A stretch of 64,000 bases of DNA from contig CM060732.1 in assembly GCA_030704615.1 (NCBI GenBank), positions 81,801,171-81,865,170 on the forward strand, read 5' to 3'. A program made the position numbers and the translations under genes. Positions 39,093 to 51,733 of the stretch are shown here, piece by piece. Under the pieces are notes generated by a model that was given only the letters and a program-made list of their open reading frames with translations, searched no databases and was not told where the DNA came from. The DNA is from Takakia lepidozioides. Taxonomy: Eukaryota > Streptophyta > Takakiopsida > Takakiales > Takakiaceae. Numbering within the stretch: the stretch's first letter is position 1; each line of letters opens with the position of its first letter.

Positions 39093-40444
39093 AACTCTCC
39101 AGGGATTGCAACTACTGAATGTTCTTTTTAAGTGAACCTTTTTCTTCAAAGGTTGGATTGTGGTACTGGATGGACTGAATGGATGGACTGAATGGATGAA
39201 CTGAATGGAACCTTGGCAACAGTGGTGCTGATCAGTAGGACATAACAGCAAAGAAGCTGAGCAATGAAGGCTAAAGTACCACATGTAAAATGCTGATATT
39301 TCGTGGGCCTCAAAGAAGTATTTTGGAGTCATTATCAAGAGTATATGCTTGTTTGCAGAGGTGGCCAGTGATGTATGTGTGCAGGATGGAATGATGCATT
39401 TAAATGGCCTTATTTTGAAAGTGGGTGAGGTGATGGTGTGGTGTGTGGTCGTTACTGTCATGACCTCTCAGTAATCAAAACAGAGTTAGGGACAATGGTG
39501 CAGCTGTTTTCCCCAAAGGATGAATAAAATTTGACCAGCTTCATGAATCTTTTTGTTGAAAAAAGATTGAGATGACGATTGTTCAACCTACGGTAAATTT
39601 ACAGCCCAGCCCGTAGCCCATCAAAGGGCCATGGATGGTTCAAGGAATTTTTTTGGAATGATTGAAGAATTGCCCTGGTTTGGATATTTAAGGTTCGAAT
39701 ATGTAATCATGGAGCTACCTGCTCAATTACAAAGGCCATGATTTGCCACTTTCCTGATAACCGGAGTTTCGGATAAACTTTGGTGCCTTATGGTGACCAA
39801 TGAGGGCCTACAGGTTATTGCGGTTGACCGACTTTTGAGCAGTTAGTTTGAAGCTAGTATCATTTACCAGAATTGGTGAGTGGCGGCAGCTGCTCATATT
39901 GATTCTAAGCCATCTGCTTGTGTTTATCCTACTGATCCCAGCTGGATGGTAGGCTTTCTTTGAATGTTTCGTGTGTTGACTACCGCATGAGGCAATTCTC
40001 TTTATTTTTCTTTCCCTTGCCCGGAAGTGAATTTTCTCTATGGAAGAGTCAGCAGAGTCTGAAAGCAGCAGCCTCTCACAAACCACTGTCCTTGTGAACT
40101 GGTGTGAATAATTCCCCCCTCTTGAAAAGTGTACGAAGTACTATGAACACTGCCAACTCATTGCATGCATCAGTGACCCATTCCCCTATCTGTCTTTGCA
40201 CAAGCTCTGTAGGAAGTTAGAGTCCCAGGTGAAACTCCTGCTCAGTGTTACAAGCACTGACCGGTTCGACTGCACATTGCAATGCAGCTTTAACATATAC
40301 GAATAAATCCTGAAGCCATAGATAAAAGTCTAGAAAAGTGTGTGTGAGTACAGATTTTGGCTGTGGAACTAAACTAAAGCTCTGTGTGAAGGCAAAATTG
40401 CTTGACCAGAAACCCAAGTTAGTGGAGCTGATCAAACGCAATCC
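39093..40444. other. Convergent 3' region between Pescadillo and AdoMetDC
   Basis: The 3' UTRs of the two convergent genes. AATAAA (+) at 39523; TTTATT (AATAAA on minus) at about 40010. No further gene was recognised. Confidence 0.55.
39167..39205. repeat. Three tandem copies of a 13-bp unit
   Basis: tggatggactgaa, tggatggactgaa, tggatgaactgaa in the Pescadillo 3' UTR region. Confidence 0.9.
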
Positions 40445-41785
40445 TCAACAAGAATCTGAGTTCATTCCTAGCGGCCATTTTCTCCTCTCTCTTCCTCGTA
40501 GCTCCTCGGCCATAGACGAGTACACCAACCCCACCCCTATCATACACAGACTGAACCCAGTATTTACAGCAGCTGCAGTCCCAAATGGTGCGCAGGCCTC
40601 CCATGCAGGGTGCACACCACACGACGGAGGTCGCATCAGCCTCTCTTTCTTGAGCTTCATCTTCTTGGTGGACAGTTTGCCCATGTGCTTGTTGTCCACA
40701 CTCTGAGAAAGTGGGAGAGGCAGCAGAGGTGAAGTGTTGCCCTCCCTGAAGGTGTGGAACACAAGAGCACCGCCGCATGCCAGGTCCTGTCGACTTGTTC
40801 CATCACAGGTGTATGCAGCAGGACATACAGGTGCTCCCCATGAGCACGCTCCTGGCTCATCGCCTCCATGGGTGCCAGTAACGTGCACTGACATAGCAAA
40901 GACAGCCGGCTTGAAGATTGCTATCACTTTGTCCACCAGAGCTAGCAAGTTGGTGTCTTGGGGTCCGTATCCCATGGCTTCGAAGCTTGCATAGCTCAAT
41001 CCTTCTTCTGGAGTTACGTGGATTGTAGAGTGCGCTGCACCCTCGATGCCATTCATGGAGTAACCACAAGGATCGAATCCGTAGTCACAAATCTGTGACT
41101 GCGGTAGCAAGCTCCCGATGTGGGCTGCCTTTGTCATGTCTGCGCCTGTCTCCCTTCCAGCTGTCTTGCAAAATTGAGTTGCTGCCTTTCTGTCCAGCTT
41201 CGTCATGCACATCTCCACAGTGTACAATGGGTCTGAGACAGGTACATTGTGTGCTGCTGTGTAGATATGCCAATTGGGCAGTGTTCCCGCGTTCCCCATC
41301 ACATATGCCTTGCCCCCACCTCCCAAATTCCCGAAGTACCCGTCCAAGAACCTGACCTCCTCTCTAAAACTTCCATGAGGGTAGGGCTGTTCCGCAGGGA
41401 ACATAAAAGTTCCACGGGTGTACTTGCAGCGACATACTTTCAAGGAAAGGCGAGCCGCCCTTTCGAGCAACACGGGCAGGCCACGCAGCAGCTGGGTAGT
41501 GCCACAAGTTTTAATCACAATGCGCAGAGGGTACACAAACAAGCTCGACTCCGATAGCACGTAAGAATCCATCTGCGAATTGCTGAGCTCTGCAACTATG
41601 GTGCATTCTGCTAAGCGAAGAATCCCGTCCAGCTCTTTACGCGACAGAGCTCGCAAGCCTCGTCCTGCTGGATCCACAAATAGTGGAGCAGCATGGAACT
41701 CCACCTCCAACCTCTTTTCATAACCTTCGAAGCCTGGGCTCACCTTCAGTGTTGCCCCAGTAGTCACATCTTGAGACAACCCCAT
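40445..41785 (-). CDS. SAMDC: S-adenosylmethionine decarboxylase proenzyme (intronless)
   Basis: Makes decarboxylated AdoMet, the aminopropyl donor for spermidine and spermine synthesis. 446 aa from ATG 41785, single exon as is usual for plant AdoMetDC main ORFs. FEGYEKRLEVEF opens the conserved region. DSYVLSESSLFVYP holds the self-cleavage site, between E79 and S80; the Ser becomes the pyruvoyl group. KTCGTTQLLRGLP, KYTRGTFMFPAEQPYPHGSF, LDGYFGNLG, CDYGFDPCGYSMNGIEGAAH, IHVTPEEGLSYASFEAMGY and VFHTF follow. A basic tail of roughly 70 residues after VFHTF exceeds the usual 350-390 aa plant length. The open frame extends upstream to 41944 without an ATG, so 41785 is the start. Translation is expected to be controlled by the two uORFs in the leader. 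Confidence 0.97.
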   Translation of the reverse strand: MGLSQDVTTGATLKVSPGFEGYEKRLEVEFHAAPLFVDPAGRGLRALSRKELDGILRLAECTIVAELSNSQMDSYVLSESSLFVYPLRIVIKTCGTTQLLRGLPVLLERAARLSLKVCRCKYTRGTFMFPAEQPYPHGSFREEVRFLDGYFGNLGGGGKAYVMGNAGTLPNWHIYTAAHNVPVSDPLYTVEMCMTKLDRKAATQFCKTAGRETGADMTKAAHIGSLLPQSQICDYGFDPCGYSMNGIEGAAHSTIHVTPEEGLSYASFEAMGYGPQDTNLLALVDKVIAIFKPAVFAMSVHVTGTHGGDEPGACSWGAPVCPAAYTCDGTSRQDLACGGALVFHTFREGNTSPLLPLPLSQSVDNKHMGKLSTKKMKLKKERLMRPPSCGVHPAWEACAPFGTAAAVNTGFSLCMIGVGLVYSSMAEELRGRERRKWPLGMNSDSC

Positions 41786-42011
41786 TTCTACGGGGTCTGC
41801 ACAATTTTCGTCTATCCTCTGAGAGAAATAGGGAAGGGACGGAACTATGATGAGTATATGATGATGAGAGTAGGAGAGGGGAGAGGGGGAGATATGATCC
41901 CACTTCCTGAGAGTAGGGGAGCTGATCTGCAAGCTGTGCAGCAAAAGAGCAGACCAGCCCCTGTTAAAAAGGGGACAAGGCTAGGCTACTTGTCTTTGCC
42001 TGTAGTCTGTA

Positions 42012-42427
42012 TCAGGATGGCTTTCGCACGCACTGCACAATGACAACCCACCCCATCCAGCCTAAGTCAGCACCTTAACCTGCCCCGCTTCATATCTCCT
42101 CTCAACGCTCAACTTCGCAATGCCTTCAGCACAGTTTCACTGGAATAATAACCCCCCAGCTGAATCTACAACAGAAGAAAAACGGGACAAGCCCTCCCTC
42201 AGTAGCAATCAACTGAAGCAATTCACAACTTCACTAAAATGTGGCTGGAAGGCAACCCGAAGGAGAGAGTGAAGAGATAAACGACGCACATTGGAGTAGG
42301 CAGCAGAGCGGAACTTCTCAATGCCACCGTTCGGGCGCACGTCCTCAATTCCGTAGCCCAGCGGACTCTCGTACTGCAAAATGTGATTGCTTCGAACCTT
42401 CTTCAAGTTACCACCTTTGGTCCCCAT
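42012..42427 (-). CDS. Conserved small uORF of AdoMetDC leader (spliced, 52 aa)
   Basis: Exon 42290-42427 encodes 46 residues (start MGTKGGNLKK; core YESPLGYGIEDVRPNGG and FRSAAYSN). A leader intron 42033-42289 (donor AAT|GTGCGT, acceptor GTGCAG|TGC) joins it to 42012-42032, which gives CVRKPS and a TGA stop. Plant AdoMetDC small uORFs have the same core and end in the same RKPS-type tail. The encoded peptide is known to repress translation of the main ORF when polyamines are high. The ATG is shared by one base with the tiny uORF stop. The intron position and phase (0) follow from the perfect tail match. Confidence 0.95.
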
Positions 42428-42435
42428 TACAACAT
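42427..42435 (-). promoter_or_regulatory. Tiny uORF of AdoMetDC (ATG TTG TAA)
   Basis: Two sense codons and a stop. The last A of TAA is the A of the small uORF ATG (TAATG). This one-base overlap is the known plant arrangement, in which the tiny uORF limits translation of the small one. Confidence 0.92.
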
Positions 42436-45400
42436 CCAGCCTTTCTGCACACCACCATGGAAACAGTCACAGCCCATCAGTTAGATAAGTAAGATCATGT
42501 AAGAATAGGGGCGGTCATGAACTCATCATGATCGCATCTTAGCGTCCCACCACTTCGATGGACCGCACCTGAAACTTCTCTACGTGCGGAAACTACAATG
42601 CTGGTTCTCTTGTTCATACTGCTTATCAAGCTCGTTAAGGCTCTCGAACGTTGAGATTTAACAGAATGACGTCTTCTTGGAATATGTATCCACAATTCAA
42701 AGAATGTGGTCCGGCTTCCCCCAGGTCACAATCTGTCTCTCTTCTCGCTCTCCACAAGGGTACAACGTCTTATGCACTGTGTACATTCTCTCTCCCCACC
42801 CCTTACGTCTCGCTCTGTGGGCATGACGTGTGCTCCCAGAGAATCTTCGGCATACATGCATTGTAAAGAAACTCATCGAGAGGTCCTCTTTTGTTTCATC
42901 AAGTCACAGAACATGCCACTGCATCGCTCTCAGTTGCAGTGACGGCTCGAATTCCGGGTTGTCCAGAATTGTCATATGGGTATACATTCTGGGCGACTTA
43001 CTCAAGTGACCTGATCTTCTCCCATTCCTTCACCCTATCCCCCTCATTACTGCTGTGTACGAACCGTCTCTTGCTGAACCACATATCTCTGGGCAACTAC
43101 GCTTAACATAAAACAGAATGGGGAGGTTGAGCAGTCATATACTCATTCATCTCTACCACTATCAACCAAATCCCTGCTGCAACTCCTCAAAGTACATATG
43201 CCTTTAAATTGTACAATATGCTAAAGTTACTATCTACTAAATAACAGTTCACGCTCCATCCCTTCATACGAAACAAGATGGAACAAAAGACAGATCATCA
43301 GTGTCAGTGTAAGCTGCCCTTTGAACAACAACACTGACAGATGGCTGTCTAATTGGCGCCATTGCGCTCTCTCTCGCTCTCAGGCCCGGGCCCTTCTACT
43401 TACAGATTCTTCGTTGTTGTGAGGACGAGGAGGAAGACCCTCCCCGGACCCGGATTGGGGAAATCACGAGAAGGAAACGTTGGATCTTTTGGGATGAGGA
43501 GATCAACTTAGAGAGAGGGGGCGAGAAATGGTATCCGCGTAAAATTATAGAGAGAGAGAGGCCCGACAAGATAGCATATACTACTAAAATAGAGCCCGAG
43601 AAAGAGAGAGAGCAAGAAACCTTATAACGTCCACGGCAAGCTCAACTTATCCATGGAACAATCCACGAGAGAAAACAAGAGAGAAAGAGAAGGTGGCCCG
43701 AAGGTGGGTCGAGGGAGAGAGGCAGGGAGGTGTGAGTTCCTAACAGAGAGAGTGTGCGCGGCTTGCCCACCTTTGTACCAATGCCACATGGCCCCCGCAC
43801 ATTAGCTTGAACCCATCCATGGGCTTTGATCATCGCCCATCTCACAGTGATGCCATGGGATCCTACCGTCGCTCGTGAGGCTGGGCGGTTACGAACGATC
43901 CACACTGGAACTTAGCGCTTCTGCCCTGCCCTTCGCTCTCTCTTGTATTTGAACACTTGAGCAGTTGTTGTTTCTGTGGTTGCAGAAAGAGACGAGTAAT
44001 AAGCAAAGCTGGACAATGCATCACCACCACCTCCTGCTGCTGTTGCTGCTCATCTCATCCATCCAGCCCAATTTGTAGATCTAGCCACCACAACCTCACC
44101 GCACCTGGCTCGGAACTGAAGCTCCAACCATCGAATCTCGCATCAGAGCGTTATCGTCAGTCTGCCCGAGTCCCCAATTCTGCTGGGGACCACCGCAGGC
44201 AAGGCTTTGACCGGTCCCGAGCCCGTTTTCCACGCTGGCGACCACAGGGATGGCTGTGGTCTTTAGCTCCTCCAATTTCCTCCCAATCATGTGAACCTCA
44301 TAGATAGCAGCCAAATCAGCTTTATGCCAGTTACTGGCTAACGTAGCGGCGAAGCTACGTGGGCGATAAGGTGAACAGCAACAGGGATCCTTGGTCTACC
44401 TTACCTTGAGTCCTTCCCTTGTCCGGGAATCCTCGCTGCCGTGTACCTTTGGTAACTAGTGCAGATCTGGTGAATCTGGTGGGCAAGCGAGCCGCTGCAT
44501 GATGTCTGACCTTCCTTTCAGAAGACGTTACAGCCTGATGAGACCAGTCCTCTCCTCTGACGATATTCCCCAAATGTTTTTGTGGGGCCTTCAACAGTGG
44601 TGACCGCTAGAGATGTTGCCTCTTTGATGACTTGGACGTGCACAGGCTCCGAGTCTCGTGACAGGAGGAAAAAATAAAAAAGTACTCTGCTGATTATGCG
44701 CATCCCGAGCATTCTCCACCAGCATTCAATTATCTCCTACTTTTCGAGAGCCCACTTGGCTCGCTTTTGCCTACTTTCGATCGTCAATATTCCACCACCT
44801 GACGTTGCTCCAACCTCCATGCATTAAGAGGCCTCCTTTAGTGCATGGACGTTGTCGTCGGTATGCACTCGATTGCTGCTTTGCGTGTGCCACCGGCTTG
44901 CCTCTCCACCAATCCAACACCATCCATCCTGGGCATCCGTGGGAAGCGCCCGACGAGCAAGTTCCCAACATCCCTCACACTCATTGCAATTCAAGGACGG
45001 AGAGCCTGGATCGAAGGCAGGGAACTTGTCGGTGGAAGCCTATCCCCCGAACTATTCGCCCAGACTTTTTTGTAAGTCGTGTCTCCATTGATGATGAATG
45101 AGATCGGTCTCACCCTCTTGAAGCATAAAAGTTGAGGATGCTTATGGATCTTATTACAAACCCAAGAGCAGTCGGGTGACTCAGAGCGCAAGTTCAGCCG
45201 GCTCTTTTTCCCATAAAGCTGGTACCTACAAGTAGCCCATACAGACAACCCGGATAAATGTTCCCTCCCTCTTAACTGTTTGAACATCTGTTAACAATGT
45301 TCTCCTCCTCCCTCTTATCTTACAAAGATAGATGTGTTTAGAAAATTATACTCCCGTCTTCACTAAATGAGCTTGGATAAGTGTTGGGTTTGCCAACTTT

Positions 45401-47624
45401 GATGTAGTAAGTACAGCCCATCAAGACCACCCACCTCTGCAGCGATTAGTCAGAAAAATTTGAGGCCGGGTTTGACCCTGTATGTGGCACCATAGAAGCA
45501 TCAACCCAGTTACATCTAATTGTAATACTGCTTTTGGCCCATAATACAACCAAAGATGGTGAAGAAATACAGTTCATTGGATTTGAAGATGTGGTTGGAA
45601 TGTACTTTCAGGGCACAGTTGGTAAGACAACATGGAGTTCTAGTTAATGAACGTTGTGTTGATCAGTGGACTCATGAGATAATCAAGTAAAGCAACTCTT
45701 TTGTCTTTCAAAAATGGCCCTCCATACTAATATATTGATATCTAAGTATCGGTGTTAGTCGATGAGAATGTAAGCTTCACCTTGCAGCTACTGCCTATGG
45801 CCAGGTTGCAGCTGACGGGTTCAAGCTAGACCTGAAGAAACTAATATGAAAGCATGGGTACTGTGTACCCATTCTTCTGTCAATACACATAACTTGGATC
45901 AATTGACTTAGTCGTGCATTAGGTACCTGAGAAAGAACCCACCTTATAGGTTACTTCCTCGGGTCCACAGAGTCCACACTGCTCACGACCCTGCCAATCA
46001 ACTCGCAAGTTTGGGAGAACGGTACCCTCCTTGATCTGTGTGCCCGAGGGCGCTGTCACCTCTGTTGCTGCCCCCGAGGAAAACTAGGCAGCATGCAAGT
46101 TAGTATATAGATCAGTGCAAACCTTCGCAACAATCTTGTGTACCTAGTTCTAAAAACAAAATAGCTGGCTACATAGTATGTCACTAGTCACTACTCTCGT
46201 AGTGACTTACTGAGGGCCTCTTTACACTACCCAAAAACTCGTTTATGCTTGAGGGTCATACAGTCCCCCTCCCCAAGCTACTACCTTGCGGAGATACCTG
46301 AGAGCCGATACCCAACAGTTCTGAAACAATGATATTTGAGAATGTGCTCATCATCTTCGGGAGGGATGCAAACATAAAAAACTAAGGAGATTTGGCAAGG
46401 AGCCAAACTTGCCGAATGTTGGCATCTTACACGAGAACACGCAAGCTCGGATTCTTGAAGTGGGACTCAAGTTTTCTTTACAACACAATTAGTTATTGCT
46501 CTCTTTGCACAGATCTGACAGCCCAGAGAGGGTCCGGATTGTCTCATCATCCTCGCACTGTAGTGACTTGGAATTTGGCACAGCTCTCCTGTCGTTTTAT
46601 CCGCGACACAAAAGGATTTCATTTCATCTGGGTGGGTGGGCTACCTAGATCAGATGCCAATGCGAAGAATGAACCGGGAAAGTGTGATTGATGAGAGGAG
46701 GGAAGGAGACGGAAGGAAGGCAGGTGGGACCAAGGGAGTAAACACTAAACAGGTCCCACCACCAGGCGTGCAGTCTGTGCCGCAGTGCAGGAGAGATGGA
46801 ATGCGGGAGGCTGCGCGAACCCAGCAAAGCGTGAGCGCCGGCCCCGCCATGCTTCGATTCTGAGCACCATGCTTGCGCGCTGCACGGCTCTGTGACGCCT
46901 GCACCACAACAATGCACAACTCCTTTCCACGCGCCACTGCGCTCTTTGTACCCGCCGCGTGGCTACGGATAAGCTGCCATTCTTTTGTGTTGTCACTCTC
47001 TCACCCACCTGCTGCAGCTGCCATACCAAGCTCGCTTTCCAGCCCCTCCCTTCTGGACGCCCGTCAGACCACCCTCAAAAGCTTAGATCGTGCACTCGCT
47101 CGATCACAGAAAAATCAGTTGGCAGTCGCTTGGCTGGAGCTCAGTGTATGGGATGTGTCGACCCAATAATGGGTCCATATGTAGCAATCCTACTGCACAG
47201 GGTGTGAGATTGTCAGAGACTCCCTGACACACTTGTTCAACATTCCGTCCCAATGAAGGGCAAAATGAGTCTACATAGTCAGGTCAGGCTGGATTGCATT
47301 CAAACTTCGCTTTACGCTACCACTGTGGTGTCAGGAGGAAAGCTACGTTTGAGAAAGTGAAACGGGTCGTGACAGTTGGGAGGGAGACAATGTAGCTACC
47401 AGTATGGCAGTATTGTAAAGCAAGCAGGTAGGCCAGGATCCGTTAGACTGTTATACGCTAGCACAGCGTGTATGCTTTGTGTATTCATTGCCTGTGAAAG
47501 ACCACCACTGCAGCTGCTGATCCGTCTGCTGTATGGAGGCTTTCACATTGAGACAAACTAAGTTAGCAGCAGAGCTGAACAATAACACAACAAATACAGC
47601 AAAAGAGGTTTAGGGTTTCTGAGA
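42436..47624. other. Long stretch without a recognisable gene
   Basis: The first kilobase should hold the AdoMetDC 5' leader and promoter; a GA-rich block (about 43490-43710, CT-rich on the minus strand) is a plausible transcript-start region. Other open frames are unrecognised. 44845-45074 (+) reads like a Ser/Pro/Arg-rich transit peptide followed by GRRAWIEGRELVGGSLSPEL. 45557-45688 (+) reads MVKKYSSLDLKMWLECTF then a donor-like gt. 46380-46500 (+) is short and motif-free. None has a family match that I can defend. Confidence 0.4.
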
Positions 47625-48786
47625 TTAACCCTTCAAGGACGAGCCTGTTTTTGGTGGGCCCCGTCTAAAACCAGACATACCCTCACGGATGAGGGTGTAT
47701 CTCCCATTTTGACAAACATCGGAGGGGATGAACCGTTCCAAAGTCATCCTACCTACTTCATGCACCTCAAGTAAAAATTTCAGGAGAATTGACCGTCTAA
47801 AGTGGAAGATTATAACAAAAGTTCTAGGCTTTTTTTTTTTGTTGGATATATTTTCAACATGAAAAATTGGTTTGACAAAGCAGATTGCCAACCTTTTTTA
47901 TTTTTCATTGATACAGCCTACCCAGATTCAGATTATATGGCACCCACAGCAAAGCCTCCCAAAATTCCAGAGCCAAATTCCAAAAATGCGCTTTGTATGG
48001 GAAAACAGGGGGGTCAAAATGCCAATTTCTCTCATGGGAAAAACACATTCCCCCAAATGTGGGGCAATTTGTGAGGGAATCCAAATTCCTCTTGTCATGT
48101 TGTTGTTTGCCTACCTACCGAGTACCCTGGAAAAAAAATTCCACATTCTAAGCTGTTTGTAGCCAAAGATTGCCAAAAAACCGAATCCCTACTTGAATCC
48201 CAGCTCCGGCCAAGAATTGCTAGAGCCGGTGGACATTTCCGGCCAAAAAATCCGGGCAACGTCATCACAAACCAAGGAAGTCACGGGGCCCTCCACCCTG
48301 CGTTTCAGCGCTCTCCCTCCATGACCTGCCAACGGCCAACCGCTTCCCACAACCACACCAGGAAGCATACTCAAAAACACGAGCTATGAACTGAGGGGGA
48401 CTTGAACCTCCTGATCTGGCCATTGTGTGATCACCCCAAGCCAAGAAACCTCCCAGCAAGCTGCCATGTCCCTCTTCCCCTTCCCCAAACCCCCCAATGG
48501 TCAGCCCAAAACCAGCAGACACCCAAAACCGCCCCCCCCCACAATCCCAAATGCTTAGCCCAAAAACATGCACCCAAAGCACCCCCCACCCCCGCCACCA
48601 GTAGCCCCAAACATATCCCACGTCACCCTCAATCGCCAACACCCTGCCACACACCCAACACACCCACACACGCATTCCACAGAGCCGCCAAGAGCACACC
48701 AGCCAGCCCACCAATAGCCCATTGAACACAATGCACAAACAGACCACCAACACAACAAGCCCAAAGAGAATGCACATAATCTGCAG

Positions 48787-50751
48787 TCATCTCATTGGGT
48801 GGTGGTGTGCATGATTCCAGCAAGAACCAAGGCACATATGGCTGCCGTCACATCCAGGGCAGTAGTGGTGAGTGCGGACATGGCATACAACACACAACCG
48901 CCGTCGTGGTGTGTGAAGACATTGATGCACAAAGGTGCAAGAGCCATCCCCCCTCCTGTCCATGTTGTCAATGCACTGACCTGCTGTCAAGGCGTATGCC
49001 ACAGCAAGATTGAACTCCAAATGCGTCATGGGCCTCTGACCCATCTTTGTGGCATGGGCTGAATACAAGATGTATGCATTCACCAAGGTTGTGTCCATCA
49101 GGAAGAAGAAAAAAGAAACGATGCCACCATTTCTTAGTGCGCAGCTGCAAAGTATATGCTCCCCGGAGCTGGTCTTGGACATCTACCCCTCGCATATAAG
49201 TTTGATATTGCACATGGGCAGGCACAGATGGCACCAAGACTCTCTGCTGTCCCACAAAGCGTCTCACAGTAACAGGAAGAGGGCCTGCATGCTGGTCTAG
49301 TTGCAGATGAAAACATGAATACCCCATTTTTGTCCCACCACAACTGGCCGCAAGTTCCCTGGAACATGCATCTTGTACCAGGACTGGCCTTGCTTGCAGT
49401 AGTCTTGGATTTTTCTTGAAGGATAGCAGAGGGAGGGAGGCCTTTTCTGTTCACACGAACTGTGCCAGTGGCCCAGGTACCAAGCTCGGCCAAGTCGTAC
49501 AAAAGCTGAACAGAAGTGAAGTAATTGTCAGTGACAATTACATGCCCCAAACCATGGATTCCATTGGCAAGCCCACACACCACATCATAGCCTTCACCTT
49601 TCCCATTTTTCAGCCTCTCACCATCAGGGCCCCTGCATTTTTCCCACAGTATACCTGAAAATCATACACATAGCTGGTCTCCGAGTCAGCCAACGCCCAC
49701 ACCTTGATGCCCCACTTGCATAGCTTCTAGGCATATACATCCTAATCGCACAGTATTTCCCCTTGTAACGGATCATCACCTCGTCACAGTCAACATCTTA
49801 TTGAGATTCCACAGGCTCTTGCACCTATCAACTACCTCATCACAAGCCCACCTAATCTTGCCGAGCTTATCAAATCGAGGGGCTCCACGATCGTGCAAAG
49901 TGGCATTGTCCACCAAATGCAAACAACGAAGTATCGCTTCATACTTGTCACGGGTCATGACCTAGCGGATGATAGGGCATGAGAAAAAAAACTCGGAGTG
50001 TTGCCAGTAACATCTGGTTTTAGGTAGCTTCTTTATCCCCATAAAACTGCAGATGCCAATCCAAGCTCGGAGCTCACTCACTGTCAAAGCTTCACCTAGG
50101 CCACCCACGTGTGCTCTCACCCAAAGGCTTTGATGCATATGCATTCGACTCCCTGCATACCCTCTCCAACACACTTTGTCTCCAAAACAAAAGGAAGAAC
50201 CAAATTGGAGTAGAAACCCTTTCATCTCCGGGAGGCAGGGACCAGGCTGAGGCCCAGTGAATGCCTCCTCATCACTAACAAATTCACTTTCAACACTCTT
50301 TCCCACGAGCTAGGCTGGAACAGCTGCTCAAAAGCGAGGTTTGGTGCCTCGTCACCGTCATCTTCCATTCCCCATCTTCCATTCCCAAAAGGTCAGTGTC
50401 CCAGTCTGCCTCGTCGGCAGAATCCCCACGTAAAAGTATCATATCAAATAAAAATTCATCAAGTTCAGACTGGGGGCCATGGTGTTCACCGCCAGGAGTA
50501 GAACAGGAACCAGAGACTCCAATGACTCCAGCGACATGCATGGTGTTCGGACGAACATCCCAAAGCACACCTAGGAACTGCACAGTCATCGCAAGAACAA
50601 AATTGTGACTGGACTCACCCCACAAAACACTCAGGTGTGCCTCATTCCTTCTCCTCACCACACCCCTGGGAGCCATTCTACACTTGCAGGAATCGCCGTT
50701 GGCACGAGCCCGCTGCTTGAAATCCCTGACTGTAGACATCAGGCCAGACAT
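48787..50751 (-). pseudogene. piggyBac transposase (frameshifted)
   Basis: DDE/D transposase of the PGBD type. Pieces in order on the minus strand: acidic N-terminus (DEFLFDMILLRGDSADEADW, about 50430), ELRAWIGICSFMGIKKLPK and YWQHSEFFFSCPIIR (about 50000), MTRDKYEAILRCLHLVDN (about 49930), first catalytic Asp in DEVMIRYKGKY (49770-49786), CKWGIKVWALADSETSYVYD (about 49690), second Asp in VTDNYFTSVQLLYDL (49515-49534), third Asp in MRGVDVQDQLRGAY (49168-49195), KKWWHRFFF, and a C-terminal Cys-rich domain (CVVCHVRTHHYCPGCDGSH, about 48860). Frame changes occur near 49790, 49300 and at the A/T run near 49105, plus a stop near 49965. All three catalytic Asp are still legible, so the copy is young. 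Confidence 0.9.
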
Positions 50752-51522
50752 CCTCTCTTCAAACGGGAATTGACAGCCTCACTGAACCCCTCTTCTCTCC
50801 TTCCTCTCGTCTCTCTCTCCAACCAAGAATAGAAGCCACTTGCCTCCGCCAGGGAAATCGAAAGTATGAGGGACGAGGATGGCGTGTGGCCAGGTTTGGC
50901 AGCAGGCGGTGGAGGCAAAGAGGTCAGAAACTCAGGATAAAGACAACCTAGAATTACCTTGCAGTGCTCTGCAGTGCAATGTTGTTCTTCCTGCGCCCAC
51001 GCCCTTATAACCTCTGCCGCAGCTGCATGCTCGGGTGGGGGAGGTGGGGCTCAAGCAGCTCAGATCCCTTGCGTTTAGGCGCCATATAGATCCCTGCCAC
51101 CCACAAACCACAAACATTCAATGCACAAATAGAATTAAGCAAAGCGGGCAGACAATATCAAGCAAATGCAAATGCATAAGTGGTTAGATGGTTGCGCAAT
51201 ACCTGTGAAGCGCCGTCGATACGTATGTGCCCCAACAGAAGGTAATGAGCAGGTATAAAGAGAAGGAGCCGCTGTAAAGGCAAAGTCGAGGACGATCCAA
51301 GCAAACGGAACAGACGCGCAGCCACCCCCTGCTCCTCAATAACGGCACATGAGCTCCCAAAAAAATGAAACCAAGCAATCATAGGCAAAAGAATATCGAC
51401 GCAGCAAAGCCAAAGCGAAGCAAAACCAAGAAAGAACGAATCAAAAGCTCGATTACGAGGAGACAATCATAGCACCCAAGACACACAATATGCAAAACGC
51501 AGAGAGCGAGAGAGAAGCTCCC

Positions 51523-51618
51523 GCCCCCGCCACCTGCCACCTGATTGGGCCACGCACCTAAAACCCACGCGGGTGAGAATCTCCTGCCCCCGCCACCTGC
51601 CACCTGATTGGGCCACGT
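51523..51618. repeat. Direct duplication near piggyBac right end
   Basis: cccccgccacctgccacctg followed by attgggccacg occurs at about 51524 and again at about 51586, 62 bp apart. Confidence 0.85.
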
Positions 51619-51708
51619 GCCTGGCGTTTCGCGCGTGCCGGGGGTCCGCCGCTGTCCGCACGGGCGGACATGCAGCCCCCGCTATCACCCGCTGCCGTCA
51701 AACGCCAC

Positions 51709-51733
51709 ACCCCCCCCCCCCCCCCCTCCCCCC
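51709..51733. repeat. Poly-C tract
   Basis: About 18 uninterrupted C then T then seven C, inside the piggyBac element; the length is error-prone in sequencing. Confidence 0.85.

Noticed and set aside
43642-43905. 87-codon minus-strand frame upstream of AdoMetDC
   Set aside because: No family match; lies in the presumed promoter and GA-rich region.
44016-44078. Short ORF MHHHHLLLLLLL
   Set aside because: Codes a low-complexity CAC/CTG repeat; 20 codons, no context.
48375-48435. tRNA-like B-box (GGTTCAAGTCC) on the minus strand inside the piggyBac element
   Set aside because: The B-box matches, but no T-arm, anticodon stem or acceptor stem can be paired around it and there is no good A-box.
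48265-48777. 170-codon Trp/Gly/Val-rich open frame on the minus strand
   Set aside because: It is the complement of a C/A-rich low-complexity tract; biased composition, no domain, no homology pattern.
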